Assembly: GCF_025630775.1 (NCBI RefSeq)
Contig: NZ_JAOSZE010000051.1
Coordinates: 1-64,000 of the forward strand
Source: Actinoplanes sp. KI2
GTDB lineage: Bacteria > Actinomycetota > Actinomycetes > Mycobacteriales > Micromonosporaceae
Length of the DNA stretch: 64,000 bases
Direction: 5' to 3'
Below, piece after piece: positions 25,890-35,040 of the stretch. Positions within the stretch are counted from its first letter, which is position 1. Each line of letters begins with the position of its first letter. Position numbers and translations under genes: made by a program. The notes beneath the pieces were generated by a model. It had not been told where the DNA came from. It searched no databases and saw nothing but the letters and a program-made list of their open reading frames with translations.

Positions 25890-27175
25890 GCCGCGCGCTG
25901 ACCGTGCTGCTCGGCGGCCGGGCGGTCGGGGTCCTGTCGCAGGGCGAGGGCGGCGCGCTGTCGTTCGCCTACGACGACGCCTATCGCGAGTCGCCGGACG
26001 CGCTGCCGATCTCGCTGTCGCTGCCGCTCAGCGCCGGCAGCCACGACCCTCGGACGGTCCGCGCCTTCTGTCAGGGCCTCCTGCCGGACAACGAGGGGGT
26101 GCTCGAGCGCTGGGGCCGGGACTTCCAGGTCTCGCCCGGGAATCCGTTCGCGCTGCTCGCCCACGTCGGTGAGGACTGCGCGGGCGCGGTCCAGTTCGTC
26201 CGATCCGACCGGGTGGAGGCCATCCTCGCCCGGACCGGCGCGGTGGCGTTGCTGACCGAGGAGCGGATCGCCGAGCGGCTCCGGACGCTGCGACGCGATC
26301 CGTCGGCCTGGCATCTGGCCGGTACCGGTCAGTTCAGCCTGGCCGGGGCGCAGGCCAAGACCGCGCTCCACCACGACGGTGCGACCGGCGCGTGGGGCGA
26401 CCCGTCGGGGGCGGTGCCGACCACCCACATCCTCAAGCCGGCCATTGCCGGGTTCGATGACCACGACCTCAATGAGCACCTCTGTCTGCGGGCGGCGCGG
26501 ATCGCCGGGCTGCGGGCGGCGATCTCGCGGGTGACGTCGTTCGGCGCGGAGCGGGCGATCGTGGTCGAGCGGTACGACCGCTATCCCCTCGGCGACGGGC
26601 AGGTGGGGCGGATCCACCAGGAGGACATGTGCCAGGCGCTCGGGCTGCCGCCCACCGGCAAATATCAGAGCGACGGCGGGCCCTCGCCCGAGCAGATCGT
26701 CGCGCTGGTCCGCCGCGCGGTCGGGGTGCCGGTGGCCACGGTGGAGGTCGATCGGTTCGTCGACGCGCTCGCGCTGAACTGGCTCATCGCGGGCACCGAC
26801 GCGCACGCCAAGAACTACTCGATCCTGCTGGTCCGGGGGCAGACCCGGCTGGCGCCGCTCTATGACGTGGCGAGCAGCCTGCCGTACGACGACATGTATC
26901 TGCCCCGGCTGCGGCTGGCCATGAAGGTCGCGTCCGAGTACCGGGTGGAGGCGATCACCGGGCGGCACTGGCGGGCCTTCGCCACGCAGAACGGCCTCGA
27001 CCCGGATCGGACGGTCCAGCGGATCGACGAGCTGGCCTCGCGGCTACCGGCGGCGTTTCGCGAGGCGGCAAGCGCGGACGCCGTCGTGGCGCTGGGGTCC
27101 ACGGTGCCGACGCGGCTGGCGACGGCGGTCGAGGAGCACGTCGGCGTGTGCCGGCGGCGATTGGCGGACGGATGA
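25886..27175 (+). CDS. hipA: HipA-like serine/threonine kinase toxin
   Basis: 429 residues from GTG at 25886, overlapping hipB (GTGA). The phosphate-binding stretch FSLAGAQAKTAL (about 154-165), THILKPA, HQEDMCQALG, the catalytic loop NWLIAGTDAHAKNYS (Asp near 305) and the metal-binding LAPLYDVASS are all intact. HipA of E. coli phosphorylates glutamyl-tRNA synthetase and induces persistence; the target here is not known. The N-terminal subdomain is fused as in E. coli HipA rather than split off. A GNAT gene overlaps the 3' end by 4 bases. Confidence 0.9.
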   Translation: MSRALTVLLGGRAVGVLSQGEGGALSFAYDDAYRESPDALPISLSLPLSAGSHDPRTVRAFCQGLLPDNEGVLERWGRDFQVSPGNPFALLAHVGEDCAGAVQFVRSDRVEAILARTGAVALLTEERIAERLRTLRRDPSAWHLAGTGQFSLAGAQAKTALHHDGATGAWGDPSGAVPTTHILKPAIAGFDDHDLNEHLCLRAARIAGLRAAISRVTSFGAERAIVVERYDRYPLGDGQVGRIHQEDMCQALGLPPTGKYQSDGGPSPEQIVALVRRAVGVPVATVEVDRFVDALALNWLIAGTDAHAKNYSILLVRGQTRLAPLYDVASSLPYDDMYLPRLRLAMKVASEYRVEAITGRHWRAFATQNGLDPDRTVQRIDELASRLPAAFREAASADAVVALGSTVPTRLATAVEEHVGVCRRRLADG

Positions 27176-27681
27176 TCCGGCCGGCGCGGGACGAGGACGC
27201 CGCGAGCCTGGTGGCGATCGAGGAGGCGGCCGGGCGGATCTTCGCCGACGTCGGCATGGACTTCGTGGCGCAGGACGATCCGGGGACCGTCGAGGAGCTT
27301 CTGCCGTACGTGCGGGACGGCCGGGCCTGGGTGGTCGACGGGCCGGACGGTGCGCCGGTGGCGTATCTGATCGCCGAGTGGGTGGACGGGAACGTGCATG
27401 TGGAGCAGGTCTCGGTGGTTCCGGAGTACGGGCGGCGGGGCCTCGGCTCCGCGTTGATCGAACACGTCGCGGGGTGGGCCCGCGAGCGGGGCGCGCCGGC
27501 GTTGACGCTCACGACGTACGCGGAAGTCGCTTGGAACGCCCCCTACTACGAGCGCCTCGGCTTCCGGCGGCTCGCCGACGACGAGCTCACGCCGGGGCTG
27601 CGGCGGATCCGGGCGGCCGAGGCGGAACATGGACTCGATCGATGGCCGCGGCTCGGCATGCGCCGCGAGCTACCGGCCTAA
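27172..27681 (+). CDS. GNAT N-acetyltransferase
   Basis: 169 residues from ATG at 27172, which overlaps the hipA stop (ATGA); in-frame codons upstream lie inside hipA. The acetyl-CoA motif A is clear: VEQVSVVPEYGRRGLGSALIEHV (V-P-x-x-x-R-x-x-G-x-G), followed by the YYERLGFRRL motif B. The substrate is unknown. Being the third gene of the HipBA operon may be chance, or it may modify a related target (inference). Confidence 0.85.
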   Translation: MIRPARDEDAASLVAIEEAAGRIFADVGMDFVAQDDPGTVEELLPYVRDGRAWVVDGPDGAPVAYLIAEWVDGNVHVEQVSVVPEYGRRGLGSALIEHVAGWARERGAPALTLTTYAEVAWNAPYYERLGFRRLADDELTPGLRRIRAAEAEHGLDRWPRLGMRRELPA

Positions 27682-27691
27682 TGTGTGATGC

Positions 27692-28705
27692 ATGCGTGCT
27701 GCCGTCTTCGAAGAGCCCGGGCCCGCCGCCGTCCTGCAGATCGTCGAGCGGGAGATCCCGCCCGCCGGCGACGGTGAGGTTCGCGTCCGGATCGTCCTGT
27801 CCGCCGTCAACCCGACCGACACCGGGACCCGCGCGGGTCGCGGCGTGCCCGACGGGGTGGCCCCGCCCCGGGTGCCCAACCAGGACGGCGCCGGCGTGGT
27901 CGACGCGGTCGGCGAGGGCGTCACCGGCCTCGAGCCGGGCGATCGGGTCTGGGTGTGGGACGCCGGCTACGGCCGGGTGAACGGCACCGCCCAGGAGTAT
28001 GTGGTGCTGCCACGCCGCCAGGTGGTGCGGATGAACGACGACGTCCCGTTCGAGGTCGGCGCCGCGCTCGGCATCCCGGCGCTCACCGCGCACCGCTGCC
28101 TCACCCTGGCCAGCGACGGCCCGGCTCGGCTGGAGCCGGGCGCGCTGGAGGGCCGCACGGTGCTGGTCGCCGGCGGCGCGGGCGCGGTCGGCAATGCCGC
28201 GATCCAGCTGGCCAAGTGGGCCGGCGCGACCGTGCTGACCACGGTGAGCTCGAAGGAGAAGGCCGGCCTGGCCGCCGCGGCCGGCGCCGACGCGGTGATC
28301 AACTACCGCGAGGAGGACCTGGCCGCGCGGGTCAAGGAGATCGCTCCCGGCGGCGCACACATCGTGGTCGAGGTGAACACCGAGAACCTGCGCGCCGACC
28401 TGAGCGCGGTCGCCCCCGGCGGCAACATCGGGATCTACGTGGGCGGCGAGGTGACGATCCCGAGCTTCAAGGCGATGCTCAAGAACGTCAGCCTCGACTT
28501 CGTGCTGACCTACACGACCTCGACCGAGGAGAAGGACAACGCGGTCGCGGCCGTGGCCGAGGCGGTCAACGCCGGCGCCTTCCGGGTGGGGGAGGAGGCC
28601 GGGCTGCCGATCCTGCGCTACCCGTTCGAGCGGATCGCCGACGCGCACGAGGCGGTCGAGCAGCACGCGGTCGGCAAGGTGGTCATCGCGGTAACGCAGC
28701 CCTGA
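27692..28705 (+). CDS. Zinc-independent quinone oxidoreductase (MDR family)
   Basis: 337 residues. N-terminal GroES-like domain (MRAAVFEEPGP, NQDGAGVVDAVGEGV) and a Rossmann NADPH-binding domain with VAGGAGAVGNAAIQLA at about 157-172. The zinc-ligand cysteines of alcohol dehydrogenases are absent, which indicates a quinone reductase/enoyl reductase-like member. Start ATG at 27692, 10 bp after the GNAT gene, so possibly the last gene of that transcript. Its final codons and stop lie inside an 18-bp tandem repeat. Confidence 0.87.
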   Translation: MRAAVFEEPGPAAVLQIVEREIPPAGDGEVRVRIVLSAVNPTDTGTRAGRGVPDGVAPPRVPNQDGAGVVDAVGEGVTGLEPGDRVWVWDAGYGRVNGTAQEYVVLPRRQVVRMNDDVPFEVGAALGIPALTAHRCLTLASDGPARLEPGALEGRTVLVAGGAGAVGNAAIQLAKWAGATVLTTVSSKEKAGLAAAAGADAVINYREEDLAARVKEIAPGGAHIVVEVNTENLRADLSAVAPGGNIGIYVGGEVTIPSFKAMLKNVSLDFVLTYTTSTEEKDNAVAAVAEAVNAGAFRVGEEAGLPILRYPFERIADAHEAVEQHAVGKVVIAVTQP

Positions 28706-28767
28706 GCGGTCACGCAGCCCTGAGCGGTCACGCAGCCCTGAGCGGTCACGCAGCGTTGAACGGTCAC
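28696..28767. repeat. 18-bp tandem repeat, four units, spanning two convergent stops
   Basis: GCAGCCCTGAGCGGTCAC is repeated exactly at 28696, 28714 and 28732, with a fourth unit at 28750 (GCAGCGTTGAACGGTCAC, two changes). The array contains the stop of the quinone reductase in unit 1 and the stop of the converging pseG gene in unit 4. Each unit carries TGA on one strand and TCA on the other. Confidence 0.95.
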
Positions 28768-29765
28768 ACCGCCTTGAGCAACGCCTCCGCGACGCGTTCC
28801 ACGCCGCGCCCGTCGACGGCCGCCCACGCCCGGGCGGCCAGCCCGGTGCGGAGCGACGCATCGGTGAGCAGCGTCCGGAGGGTGGTCACCGCGTCGTCGC
28901 CGAGGTGACCCAGCTGCCCGAGGCCGGCCGCGTAGCCGCGCGCGATCGTCCGGTCGTACCCGATGATCTGGTTGTCCACCACCCAGACCAGGGCGGCCGG
29001 CAGCCCGAGGCAGAGCAGCTCCCAGGTGGAGGTGCCGCTGGCGCTGACCGCGAGGTCGGCGCCGGCGAGCAGCCCGGGGAGGTCGTCGGTGGGCGGGATG
29101 ATCTCGAAGCGCTGGCCCGGTCCGGCCGGGATCGCGCTCAGCTCGGCGTGCAGCTCCGCGTTCGCCGCGATGATCGTCGCGTCGAAACCCACGCCGGTCC
29201 GGGCGAGCAGCGCGGCCACCTGCGGCGCCGCGCGGTAGGCGTCGGTTCCGCCGAAAAAGGCCACCACCTTGGGCGTACGCCCGCAGTGGTGCGCCGGCGG
29301 TGTCGCCGGTCGCAGCGACCGCACCGACGAGCGCAGCAGCGCGTACTCCAGGCCGGCCAGCCCGATCGCGTCCTCGACGTCGATCCGCGCGTCCAGGTTC
29401 TGGTCGACGTAGATGTCCGCGCTCTGCCCGCGGAAGTCGCCGTCGACGATGGCCAGCACCGGCCGCCCGGTCTTGCGCACCGCCGCGCTGTGCGGCGCGG
29501 GCAGCGTGTACGAGTCGACGACCAGCGCGTCGATCTCCAACCGCTCGACGGCGGCGACCAGCCCGACCGGGTCGAACGGCGGCGGGTGCCAGGGCAGCCC
29601 GCGCCGGTCGAGCTGGGCCTCGGCCCAGGCGACGCCGCCCAGGTCGCTGAGGAACCGGACCCCGGCGCCCCGGGCGACCAGCTCCTCGGCGAGCGCCACG
29701 CAGCGGACCAGATGCCCGACGCCGGTGCGGGCACCGGCGTCGCAGCGAATGCCGACGATCGTCAC
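28764..29765 (-). CDS. pseG: UDP-sugar hydrolase of the nonulosonic acid pathway, PseG/SpsG
   Basis: 333 residues from GTG at 29765. The GT-B-like family signature GARTGVGHLVRCVALAEEL (about 11-29) contains the catalytic His18, and VVAFFGGTDAYRA and SASGTSTWELLCLG lie in the second domain. PseG removes UDP from UDP-2,4-diacetamido-2,4,6-trideoxy-L-altrose in pseudaminic acid synthesis; SpsG is the Bacillus spore-coat homologue. It is the last gene of a six-gene operon headed by pseB. Its stop falls in a tandem repeat shared with the converging gene. Confidence 0.87.
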   Translation of the reverse strand: MTIVGIRCDAGARTGVGHLVRCVALAEELVARGAGVRFLSDLGGVAWAEAQLDRRGLPWHPPPFDPVGLVAAVERLEIDALVVDSYTLPAPHSAAVRKTGRPVLAIVDGDFRGQSADIYVDQNLDARIDVEDAIGLAGLEYALLRSSVRSLRPATPPAHHCGRTPKVVAFFGGTDAYRAAPQVAALLARTGVGFDATIIAANAELHAELSAIPAGPGQRFEIIPPTDDLPGLLAGADLAVSASGTSTWELLCLGLPAALVWVVDNQIIGYDRTIARGYAAGLGQLGHLGDDAVTTLRTLLTDASLRTGLAARAWAAVDGRGVERVAEALLKAV

Positions 29766-29808
29766 ACCGAGCCGCCCTCGGGTCCCGCGCCCACCCGGGT
29801 GCCGTCGC

Positions 29809-30534
29809 TCATGCCTGTACGAGCGCCTTCTGCAGCACATGGGCGTTCAGTTCGAGCAGGTCCGGCCGGTCGGCCAGCCAGGCGGCCAGCGTCTTGAGCT
29901 CGACCGGCTCGTCGCCGAAGTGCTCGACGACCGCCGAGATCAGCTTCCAGTCGTCCTCGGTGTCCAGCGTGAGCCGCAGGTGGGACAGGTCGGGCTGCAG
30001 GGTCAGCCCGATCACGTCGAAGTCGTCCGGGTGCGTGTAGATGTACGACGTCACGTGCACCCGGTGGTACTCGGTGGCGAGCGCGTCGATCTGCCGCAGC
30101 ACCGGCGTGCGCACCATCTCGACGTCCAGCCCGCGCGGCAGCGTGTGGGCGAGCGAGGTGCTCAGGTAGTCGGCGCCGGAGGCCACGAAGACCCGGTGTG
30201 CCCGGTTGATGATCGCCGGGTCGATCAGCGGGTTGTCCGCGGTGAACCGCAGCACGATGTCGCTCTCGTGCTGGTCGAGCACCCCGAGGAAGCGGGCGAG
30301 CACGTCGTCGACCGGCCCACGGTGGCAGGCCACGCCGATCGCGGCACACTCGGCGACGATCGCGTCGTCGGCCGCCTCGGTCGTGGTGGCCACGACCAGC
30401 TCGTCGAGCACCCCGCTGGCCTGGGCGCTGCGGACGACCCGCTCGAGGACGGACCGGCCGCCCAGCTTGAGCAGCACCTTGCGGGGGAGGCGGGACGAGT
30501 CCATCCGCGCCTGGATGATGCCGAGGGATGTCAT
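29809..30534 (-). CDS. spsF: SpsF-type cytidylyltransferase
   Basis: 241 residues with the nucleotidyltransferase start IIQARMDSSRLPRKVLLKL (about 6-24) and the metal-binding FTADNPLID. It matches the SpsF branch of sugar cytidylyltransferases rather than canonical PseF/NeuA. In context it should make the CMP-activated nonulosonic acid, the donor for the glycosyltransferases nearby (inference from context). Start ATG at 30534. It lies 19 bp after the methyltransferase-like gene and 43 bp before pseG in the same operon. Confidence 0.85.
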   Translation of the reverse strand: MTSLGIIQARMDSSRLPRKVLLKLGGRSVLERVVRSAQASGVLDELVVATTTEAADDAIVAECAAIGVACHRGPVDDVLARFLGVLDQHESDIVLRFTADNPLIDPAIINRAHRVFVASGADYLSTSLAHTLPRGLDVEMVRTPVLRQIDALATEYHRVHVTSYIYTHPDDFDVIGLTLQPDLSHLRLTLDTEDDWKLISAVVEHFGDEPVELKTLAAWLADRPDLLELNAHVLQKALVQA

Positions 30535-30553
30535 TATGTATCCTTTTCGGAGG

Positions 30554-32062
30554 CTATGCCTTTTTCCGGACCCGCTGACGTGCCTTCCGTGCTACGCCAT
30601 ACCCAAGCTTCGCCATGCGGTAGCCGAAGCTACCGCTGAAGGTGGCAATTTGGGCACGCGCCTTGGTCAATTCCGCGTCTCGTTTCGCGATCTCGCGTTC
30701 GTACTCCTCGGCGCGGGCGGCGGCGTCGGCGAGCCGGCGCCGCAGGGAACGCAGCTGCTCCAGTTGTTCGCGGCGGGAGTCCGGTACCGGCGGGTTCTCG
30801 CCGGGCGGTATCGCCGGGACGTCGCCGGGCAGGCCGGCGGCGCCGTGCAGGATCGCGGTCAGCGTCCGTAGGTCGGTGGCGGCGGGCCACGGGTGGGCGT
30901 ACCCGCCGGTGAGCAACATCGTGGCGAAGCCGCGCAAGGCGTCGTCCCGGGCCGGAACGCCGGGATCGAGCCGGGCGTACGTGTCGCCGTCGACCACCAC
31001 GTTGTCGGCGGTGGCGCCGGGCAGCGCCGCCATCCAGCCGGTGAGCAACCGCCGGACGGTCGGCAGGTCGTGCCGCAGGCAGGCGGAGAGCAGCAGCTCC
31101 TCCAGCAGCCGGCCGGCCGGCCAGGGTCCGTCGAGTGCCGAGGTGTCACGGCCGGGGACCTCGCGAAGCACATGCCGCGTCCACCCGCCGTCGGGGCCGG
31201 GCGTCACCTCGAGCACCGGGCCGTCGCCGAGCAGCACCGCGGGCGGCCGCAGTGCCGGAGCCGGGCCGGGCGTGCGGTGGGTGATCACCAGCCACGCGGT
31301 CGCGAGCTCCGGTCCGAGACCGCTGCGCACGGCCGCGGCGGCGAGCCGCCGCGGATCGGAAAGGACACCGCGGTTCGCGTACGCCGTGCCGACCGCGCTC
31401 GCGACCGCGGCCGCCAAGGCGCCGGCCGGGCCGTCCCGCAGCGCGTCCGGGGTAGCGATCATCGTCGGCGAGCCGGGCTCCGGCCACGCCGCGCCCAGCC
31501 AGTCGACGGCCAGCCCTTCGGCGTCGAGCCCGGCGATCAGCCGGCCCGGGGTGCCCGGCTTGCTGTCGTCGAACTCGCCGAGCGGCCGCCACGCGTCGTC
31601 GGCCCGGGTCGCCGTCGCCGCCACCGGGTCGACCAGCCGGTGCACGCCCAGCTCGTTCTCGACCGCGAGCAGCAGGGCGCCGCCGGGGCGCAGCGCCCGC
31701 TTGAGCACCTGCAGGCACTCGGCCCAGCCGTACTGCGGGCCCTCGACCGAGCAGAGCCGGCCGAGACCGTCGAGCGCGACCACCGCGTCCCAGCGGTCGG
31801 TGTCGGTGAGCTTGGTCAGGGTCCCGCAGAGCACGTCGAGGCCGCGCGCGGCGAGCCGCTCGGCCTCGGGCTGCGAGCGGACGAGGCAGGTCACCGTGGC
31901 GCGGGCGGCGAGCGCATCGATCAGCGCGTCCTCGTGCGGGCCGGCGACCAGCACGCTCGACCCGGCGGGGAGCTGCTCGGCCAGGTAGCCGTACAGGGCG
32001 CCACCGGCCGGCGGGTGGTCCTCGGACCAGCCGGGCATCTCGCCGCCGATCAGCCGGATCAC
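30554..32062 (-). CDS. Methyltransferase-like protein with coiled coil and basic tail (paralogue 1)
   Basis: 502 residues from GTG at 32062, overlapping the preceding gene by 4 bases. Starts with IRLIGGEMPGWSED. A Rossmann-type domain follows: VLVAGPHEDAL in place of glycine-rich motif I, then DAVVALDGLGRL and LRPGGALLLAVENELGVHRL, as in class I methyltransferases. The middle region (about 280-420) contains DNVVVDGDTYARLDPG and AHPWP and faintly resembles a kinase C-lobe. Residues ~425-475 are a coiled coil, and the end is strongly basic (ARKARQRVRKKA). The whole length is shared with the genes at 39755 and 50750. The layout recalls WbdD-type chain terminators, but the function is not established. 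Confidence 0.6.
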   Translation of the reverse strand: MIRLIGGEMPGWSEDHPPAGGALYGYLAEQLPAGSSVLVAGPHEDALIDALAARATVTCLVRSQPEAERLAARGLDVLCGTLTKLTDTDRWDAVVALDGLGRLCSVEGPQYGWAECLQVLKRALRPGGALLLAVENELGVHRLVDPVAATATRADDAWRPLGEFDDSKPGTPGRLIAGLDAEGLAVDWLGAAWPEPGSPTMIATPDALRDGPAGALAAAVASAVGTAYANRGVLSDPRRLAAAAVRSGLGPELATAWLVITHRTPGPAPALRPPAVLLGDGPVLEVTPGPDGGWTRHVLREVPGRDTSALDGPWPAGRLLEELLLSACLRHDLPTVRRLLTGWMAALPGATADNVVVDGDTYARLDPGVPARDDALRGFATMLLTGGYAHPWPAATDLRTLTAILHGAAGLPGDVPAIPPGENPPVPDSRREQLEQLRSLRRRLADAAARAEEYEREIAKRDAELTKARAQIATFSGSFGYRMAKLGYGVARKARQRVRKKA

Positions 32063-32889
32063 GCCGGCACCGCCACGCGGTCCGGGGCCCAGCCCAGCAT
32101 CGTGCGCAGCTCGGCCGGGGAGGCCAGGTAGTCGTCGCCCAGCTCGGCCAGCGCCGACCGGCGGGCCTCGGCCGGGTCGGGGTGCTTGCCGTGCAGCTCG
32201 GGCCACTGCCGGCGGATGCGCTCGGCGGTGGACCGGTCCTCTCGCTCCAGATGCATCGGGTCACCGTAGACGGCCGGCTCGCAGCCCGCCGCCGCGCCGT
32301 ACATGACGGCACTGCTCAGCCGGTTGGACGCGACACGTTGGTGTGCTCGAAGCTCATCGAGCTGGTTGTGCAGGAACCGGGTGTCGGTGTCCTGCCACAT
32401 GAAGCCGCGGTAGCCGTGGCAGACGACCCGGCCGGCCTTCTCGTACTCGGCGCGGACCCGGTCGTTGCGGTACTCGTTCCAGTACAGGCAGAACGTCAGC
32501 GGGCCGGTCTCGGTCGCCCTGATCTCGTCGATCAGGCGCGCGTGACTGCCCTTGACCTGCTGGCTCTCCCAGCCGTGAAACGGGTACCAGATGGTGCCCG
32601 CGCGGGTCGCCGGCTCCGGCGGGGGCGGCGCGAACCGCAGCAGGTAGAGGAACGGGGCGCCGATCACCGTGGCCTGGCGGCGCCCCATCGACCAGGCGCG
32701 CCGCCGGGTCTGCTCGGACCACACGAAGATCGGCTTTCCCGGCAGGTAGGGCGTGCCGATGCCGAGCCCGTCGAGCACGTTCCAGCCGTGCTGCACGTAC
32801 CCTTCGATCCGGGGCGGGTGCTCCGGATCGAGGCCGCAGTATTCCGCCAGCACGTGCGCGTGGCCGTAGAAGTGGTTGGCGTGGTGCAC
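32059..32889 (-). CDS. Glycosyltransferase-like protein of unknown family (cassette copy 1)
   Basis: 276 residues from GTG at 32889, 4 bp after pseC. No family is recognised with certainty. Conserved with the paralogue at 41407: YGHAHVLAEYCG near the N-terminus, VQHGWN, a WYPFHGWE block, LCLYWNEY, and RVASNRLSSAVMYGAAAGC followed by AVYGDPM. The HGW motif and the late small-residue/acidic loop resemble GT-B glycosyltransferases, and no membrane helix is present. It sits in the pse operon between pseC and a methyltransferase-like gene that it overlaps, so transfer of the nonulosonic acid is a reasonable guess. Confidence 0.55.
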   Translation of the reverse strand: MHHANHFYGHAHVLAEYCGLDPEHPPRIEGYVQHGWNVLDGLGIGTPYLPGKPIFVWSEQTRRRAWSMGRRQATVIGAPFLYLLRFAPPPPEPATRAGTIWYPFHGWESQQVKGSHARLIDEIRATETGPLTFCLYWNEYRNDRVRAEYEKAGRVVCHGYRGFMWQDTDTRFLHNQLDELRAHQRVASNRLSSAVMYGAAAGCEPAVYGDPMHLEREDRSTAERIRRQWPELHGKHPDPAEARRSALAELGDDYLASPAELRTMLGWAPDRVAVPA

Positions 32890-32893
32890 CCGG

Positions 32894-34018
32894 TCAGCTC
32901 CCGAGGATGGTGCGCAGCTCCTCCACGACGCGATCCTGATCGTCGTCGGTGAGGTCGACGAAGAGCGGCAGGGACAGCTCCTCAGCGTAGAAACGCTCGG
33001 CCACCGGGCATTGACCGCGCCGGTAACCCATGTCCTCGAAGACCGGGTGCCAGTAGACGGGGATGTAGTTGACCTGCACCAGGATCCCGGCGGCGCGGAG
33101 CCGGTCGTACACCTCGCGGCGCCGGCCGTCGAGGACGCGCACCGGGTAGAGGTGGCGCATCGGGTCGACGCCCTCGCGCTGGACCGGCAGGCGCAGGCCG
33201 GGCACGTCGGCGAGCAGCTCGTCGTAGCGGGCGGTCAGGTACTGCCGTTTCGCCTTGAACTGGGCGAGCCGGCTCAGCTGCGAACTGCCCAGTGCGCACA
33301 GCACGTCGGGCAGCCGGTAGTTCTCCCCGAACGACTGCACCTCGTAGTACCAGCCGCCCTCGTCCGTCCGGCGCAGCCTGTCCTGGTCGCGCACCATCCC
33401 GATGTTCTTGAAGGTGCGCGCCCGGTCGAGCAGGTCGGGCCGGGTCGAGGCGACCGCGCCGCCCTCGGCGGTGGTCAGGTTCTTCGTCGGGAAGAACGAG
33501 AAGGTGGTGAGGTCGGCGAGCGTGCCGACCGGCCGGCCGTGGTACGTCGAGCCGATCGCGTGCGCGGCGTCGCCGATCAGCACCGCGTCCAACGGCTCGG
33601 CGATCTTGCGAAGAGCGTCGTACTCGGCCGGGTGGCCGGCGTAGTCGACCGCGGCGATGGCCCGGGTGCGGTCGGTGACCGCGGCCTCGACGGCGGCCGG
33701 GTCGAGGTTGGCCGTCTCGTCCTCGACATCGGCGAAGACCACGGTGGCGCCGCGCATCGCCGCCGCGGAGGCGGTGGCGACGAACGTCATCGGGGTGACC
33801 ACGACCTCGTCGCCGGGGCCGACGCCGGCCGCCGCGTACGCGGTGTGCAGCGCGGTCGTGCCGTTGGTCACCGTGACCGCGGGCGCGCCGGCCACGGCCT
33901 CGATGTCCTTCTCGAACTGCGCGACCCGCGGGCCGGTGGTCAGCCAGTCGCTGCCGAGGGCTTCGACCACCGCCTCGACGTCGGACCGGTCGATCGACTG
34001 CCGCCCGTACGGCAGCAT
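32894..34018 (-). CDS. pseC: PLP-dependent sugar aminotransferase, PseC-like
   Basis: 374 residues of the DegT/DnrJ/EryC1/StrS family from ATG at 34018, overlapping the pseB stop by one base (TGATG). Visible motifs are TNGTTALHTAYAA, VVTPMTFVATASA, the aspartate in IGDAAHAIGS, and the PLP lysine in FFPTKNLTTAEGG (near residue 178). PseC transaminates the 4-keto sugar made by PseB to UDP-4-amino-4,6-dideoxy-N-acetyl-L-altrosamine with glutamate as donor. Direct coupling to pseB supports this assignment over other aminotransferases of the family. Confidence 0.88.
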   Translation of the reverse strand: MLPYGRQSIDRSDVEAVVEALGSDWLTTGPRVAQFEKDIEAVAGAPAVTVTNGTTALHTAYAAAGVGPGDEVVVTPMTFVATASAAAMRGATVVFADVEDETANLDPAAVEAAVTDRTRAIAAVDYAGHPAEYDALRKIAEPLDAVLIGDAAHAIGSTYHGRPVGTLADLTTFSFFPTKNLTTAEGGAVASTRPDLLDRARTFKNIGMVRDQDRLRRTDEGGWYYEVQSFGENYRLPDVLCALGSSQLSRLAQFKAKRQYLTARYDELLADVPGLRLPVQREGVDPMRHLYPVRVLDGRRREVYDRLRAAGILVQVNYIPVYWHPVFEDMGYRRGQCPVAERFYAEELSLPLFVDLTDDDQDRVVEELRTILGS

Positions 34019-35001
34019 CACTTCTCCTCGCCGATGAGCTTGCGCATGTCCTCGATGCTCAGCCACAGGTCGTTGTTGTCCGAGCGGTAGTTGAAGCCGT
34101 CGGCGACCTCCTCGCCGCCCGCCGGCTCCTGGTAGCCCCAGCTCGCGACGACCGGCTGCACCACGTAGCGGTCCGGGAAGCGCAGGGTGCGGCGGCTGTC
34201 GTCGGACGCGATCATTTCCTCGTGCAGCTTCTCACCGGGGCGGATGCCGGTCTCGTGGGTCGCCGAGCCGGGCGCGACGGCCTCGACCAGGTCCATGATC
34301 CGCATGCTCGGGATGCGCGGGACGAAGAGCTCGCCGCCCTCCATCTTGTCGAACGAGTCGACCACGAACTTCACGGCCTGGGGGAGCGTGATCCAGAAGC
34401 GGGTCATCCGCTTGTCGGTGATCGGCAGGCTCTTGCCCTCGGCGGCCAGCTTGCGGAACAGCGGCACGACCGAGCCGCGGCTGCCCATCACGTTGCCGTA
34501 GCGGACCACGGAGAACCGGGTCGGGTGGGTGGCGGCGTAGTGGTTGCCGGCGATGAACGACTTGTCGGCGACGAGCTTGGTCGCGCCGTACAGGTTGATC
34601 GGGCTGGAGGCCTTGTCGGTGGAGAGCGCGACGACCTTCTTGACCCCGGCGTCGATCGCGGTGTCGATCACGTTCTGTGAGCCGTTGATGTTCGTCGCCA
34701 CGAACTCGGACGGGTTGTACTCCGCGGTGTCGACCTGCTTGAGGGCGGCCGCGTGGATCAGGTAGTCGACGCCGTGCATCGCGCGCGCGAGCCGGTTGCG
34801 GTCGCGGATGTCGCCGAGGAAGAAGCGCAGGCGCTTGTCGTCGCCGAACAGCTGGCGGACCTCGTACTGCTTCAGCTCGTCCCGAGAGAAGATGACGATC
34901 CGCTGCGGGTCCAGGTGCGTGAGGGCGTACTTGAGGAACGCCTTCCCGAACGAGCCGGTGGCACCGGTGACGAGGATCGAGGATCCGCTGATTTCAGACA
35001 C
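34018..35001 (-). CDS. pseB: UDP-GlcNAc 4,6-dehydratase (inverting), PseB
   Basis: 327 residues of the extended short-chain dehydrogenase type. Residues 11-19 hold the nucleotide-binding VTGATGSFG, and the segments LSTDKASSPINLYGATK and RYGNVMGSRGSVVPLF are characteristic of PseB/FlaA1. It performs the first step of pseudaminic acid synthesis: 4,6-dehydration of UDP-GlcNAc with inversion at C5. Start GTG at 35001 with GGAGCTC ahead. It is the first gene of a six-gene operon (pseB, pseC, GT-like, methyltransferase-like, spsF, pseG), with a candidate promoter 40-70 bp upstream. Confidence 0.92.
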   Translation of the reverse strand: MSEISGSSILVTGATGSFGKAFLKYALTHLDPQRIVIFSRDELKQYEVRQLFGDDKRLRFFLGDIRDRNRLARAMHGVDYLIHAAALKQVDTAEYNPSEFVATNINGSQNVIDTAIDAGVKKVVALSTDKASSPINLYGATKLVADKSFIAGNHYAATHPTRFSVVRYGNVMGSRGSVVPLFRKLAAEGKSLPITDKRMTRFWITLPQAVKFVVDSFDKMEGGELFVPRIPSMRIMDLVEAVAPGSATHETGIRPGEKLHEEMIASDDSRRTLRFPDRYVVQPVVASWGYQEPAGGEEVADGFNYRSDNNDLWLSIEDMRKLIGEEK

Positions 35002-35040
35002 GATTGAGCTCCGAGGGGTCGGCAGGCAGTACGAGCCGGA

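Noticed and set aside
28696..28767. CRISPR-like array
   Set aside because: The 18-bp units are contiguous with no spacers and there are no cas genes in the window.
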